Shown: positions 22,180 through 22,270 of the stretch, piece by piece | Layout of the letters: the number at the start of each line of letters is the position of its first letter | Position numbering within the stretch: the stretch's first letter is position 1 | Assembly (NCBI RefSeq): GCF_002311515.1 | Contig: NZ_DCAO01000104.1 | Location: 24,148 to 46,417 of the forward strand | Direction of reading: 5' to 3' | Source of the DNA: Thalassospira sp. UBA1131 | GTDB taxonomy: Bacteria; Pseudomonadota; Alphaproteobacteria; Rhodospirillales; Thalassospiraceae | Length of the DNA stretch: 22,270 nucleotides | Position numbers and translations under genes: made by a program | The notes under the pieces: generated by a model | What the model saw: the letters and a program-made list of their open reading frames with translations, nothing else | Database searches by the model: none | Told to the model about the DNA's origin: nothing

Positions 22180-22204
22180 CTTGTAAAACTTACTTGTAAG
22201 TTTT
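22180..22204 (-). promoter_or_regulatory. Operator-like palindrome upstream of the gntR gene
   Basis: aaaacttac (22185-22193) and gtaagtttt (22196-22204) are perfect arms around TT. On the minus strand 22200-22180 begins CTTACA and ends TTTACAAG, the same ends as the dctP site, with 7 instead of 6 bases between. The remaining bases to the right edge show no start codon in the better-looking plus frame and no supportable gene. Confidence 0.65.
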
Positions 22205-22270
22205 TATCGATAAACTTCTGGTCGGTAAAGCCTTTGCCGATCTGCCCGCCGTTTCGGATCAATCCACCAG

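Noticed and set aside
22206..22270. Start of a plus-strand gene at the right edge
   Set aside because: The best-looking frame has no ATG, GTG or TTG after the stop at 22197-22199, and the minus frames end in Arg-rich non-family sequence.

Overview
The window looks like chromosomal DNA of a free-living, flagellated Gram-negative alphaproteobacterium. Moderate-to-high G+C codon use, strongly conserved TRAP and uronate genes, a FecI/FecR/TonB-receptor set and one flagellin suggest a marine Rhodospirillales such as Thalassospira. That taxon is an inference from gene content and base use, not a search result. No tRNA, rRNA, CRISPR, insertion sequence or prophage gene was seen.

Layout. (1) 1-2121, minus strand: the 5' part of a lipoprotein gene (YscW/YbaY-like domain plus MliC-like lysozyme-inhibitor domain) cut by the left edge, preceded by an SMP-30/gluconolactonase-type enzyme. 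(2) 2331-7176, plus strand: a Fur-type site followed by fhuC, two different fhuD-type binding proteins in tandem, and a fused double-length fhuB permease, together a hydroxamate-type ferric-siderophore ABC importer. (3) 7229-12492, minus strand: promoter and perfect Fur palindrome, then fecI (ECF sigma), fecR (membrane anti-sigma/transducer), a TonB-dependent receptor with an N-terminal signalling (STN) domain, a stem-loop, and a small His-rich protein that may have a SpoIIAA/STAS-like fold. A GFA-family zinc protein lies beyond. Regions 2 and 3 converge and together can carry a siderophore over the outer membrane and then the inner membrane, with iron repression by Fur and surface signalling by the loaded receptor. 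(4) 12493-14335: a long leader with several palindromes, a single flagellin gene and a strong terminator. (5) 14367-22204: an oxidative hexuronate module. It holds udh, a TRAP transporter (dctM, dctQ, dctP), kdgD, a 2-keto-4-pentenoate-hydratase/FAH-family enzyme, a second SMP-30 lactonase and a FadR-type GntR regulator.

How region 5 would work: the TRAP system imports a uronate; Udh oxidises it to an aldarolactone; the SMP-30 protein probably opens the lactone; an aldarate dehydratase (not in the window) makes 5-keto-4-deoxyglucarate; KdgD converts this to 2-oxoglutarate semialdehyde and CO2. A long operator-like sequence in front of dctP is nearly repeated in front of the gntR gene, which points to this GntR protein controlling both transcription units.

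Most worth a second look: the Fur-controlled fecI-fecR-receptor unit with its His-rich partner, the shared GntR operator, the palindrome-rich flagellin leader, and the tandem FhuD paralogues that share one permease.
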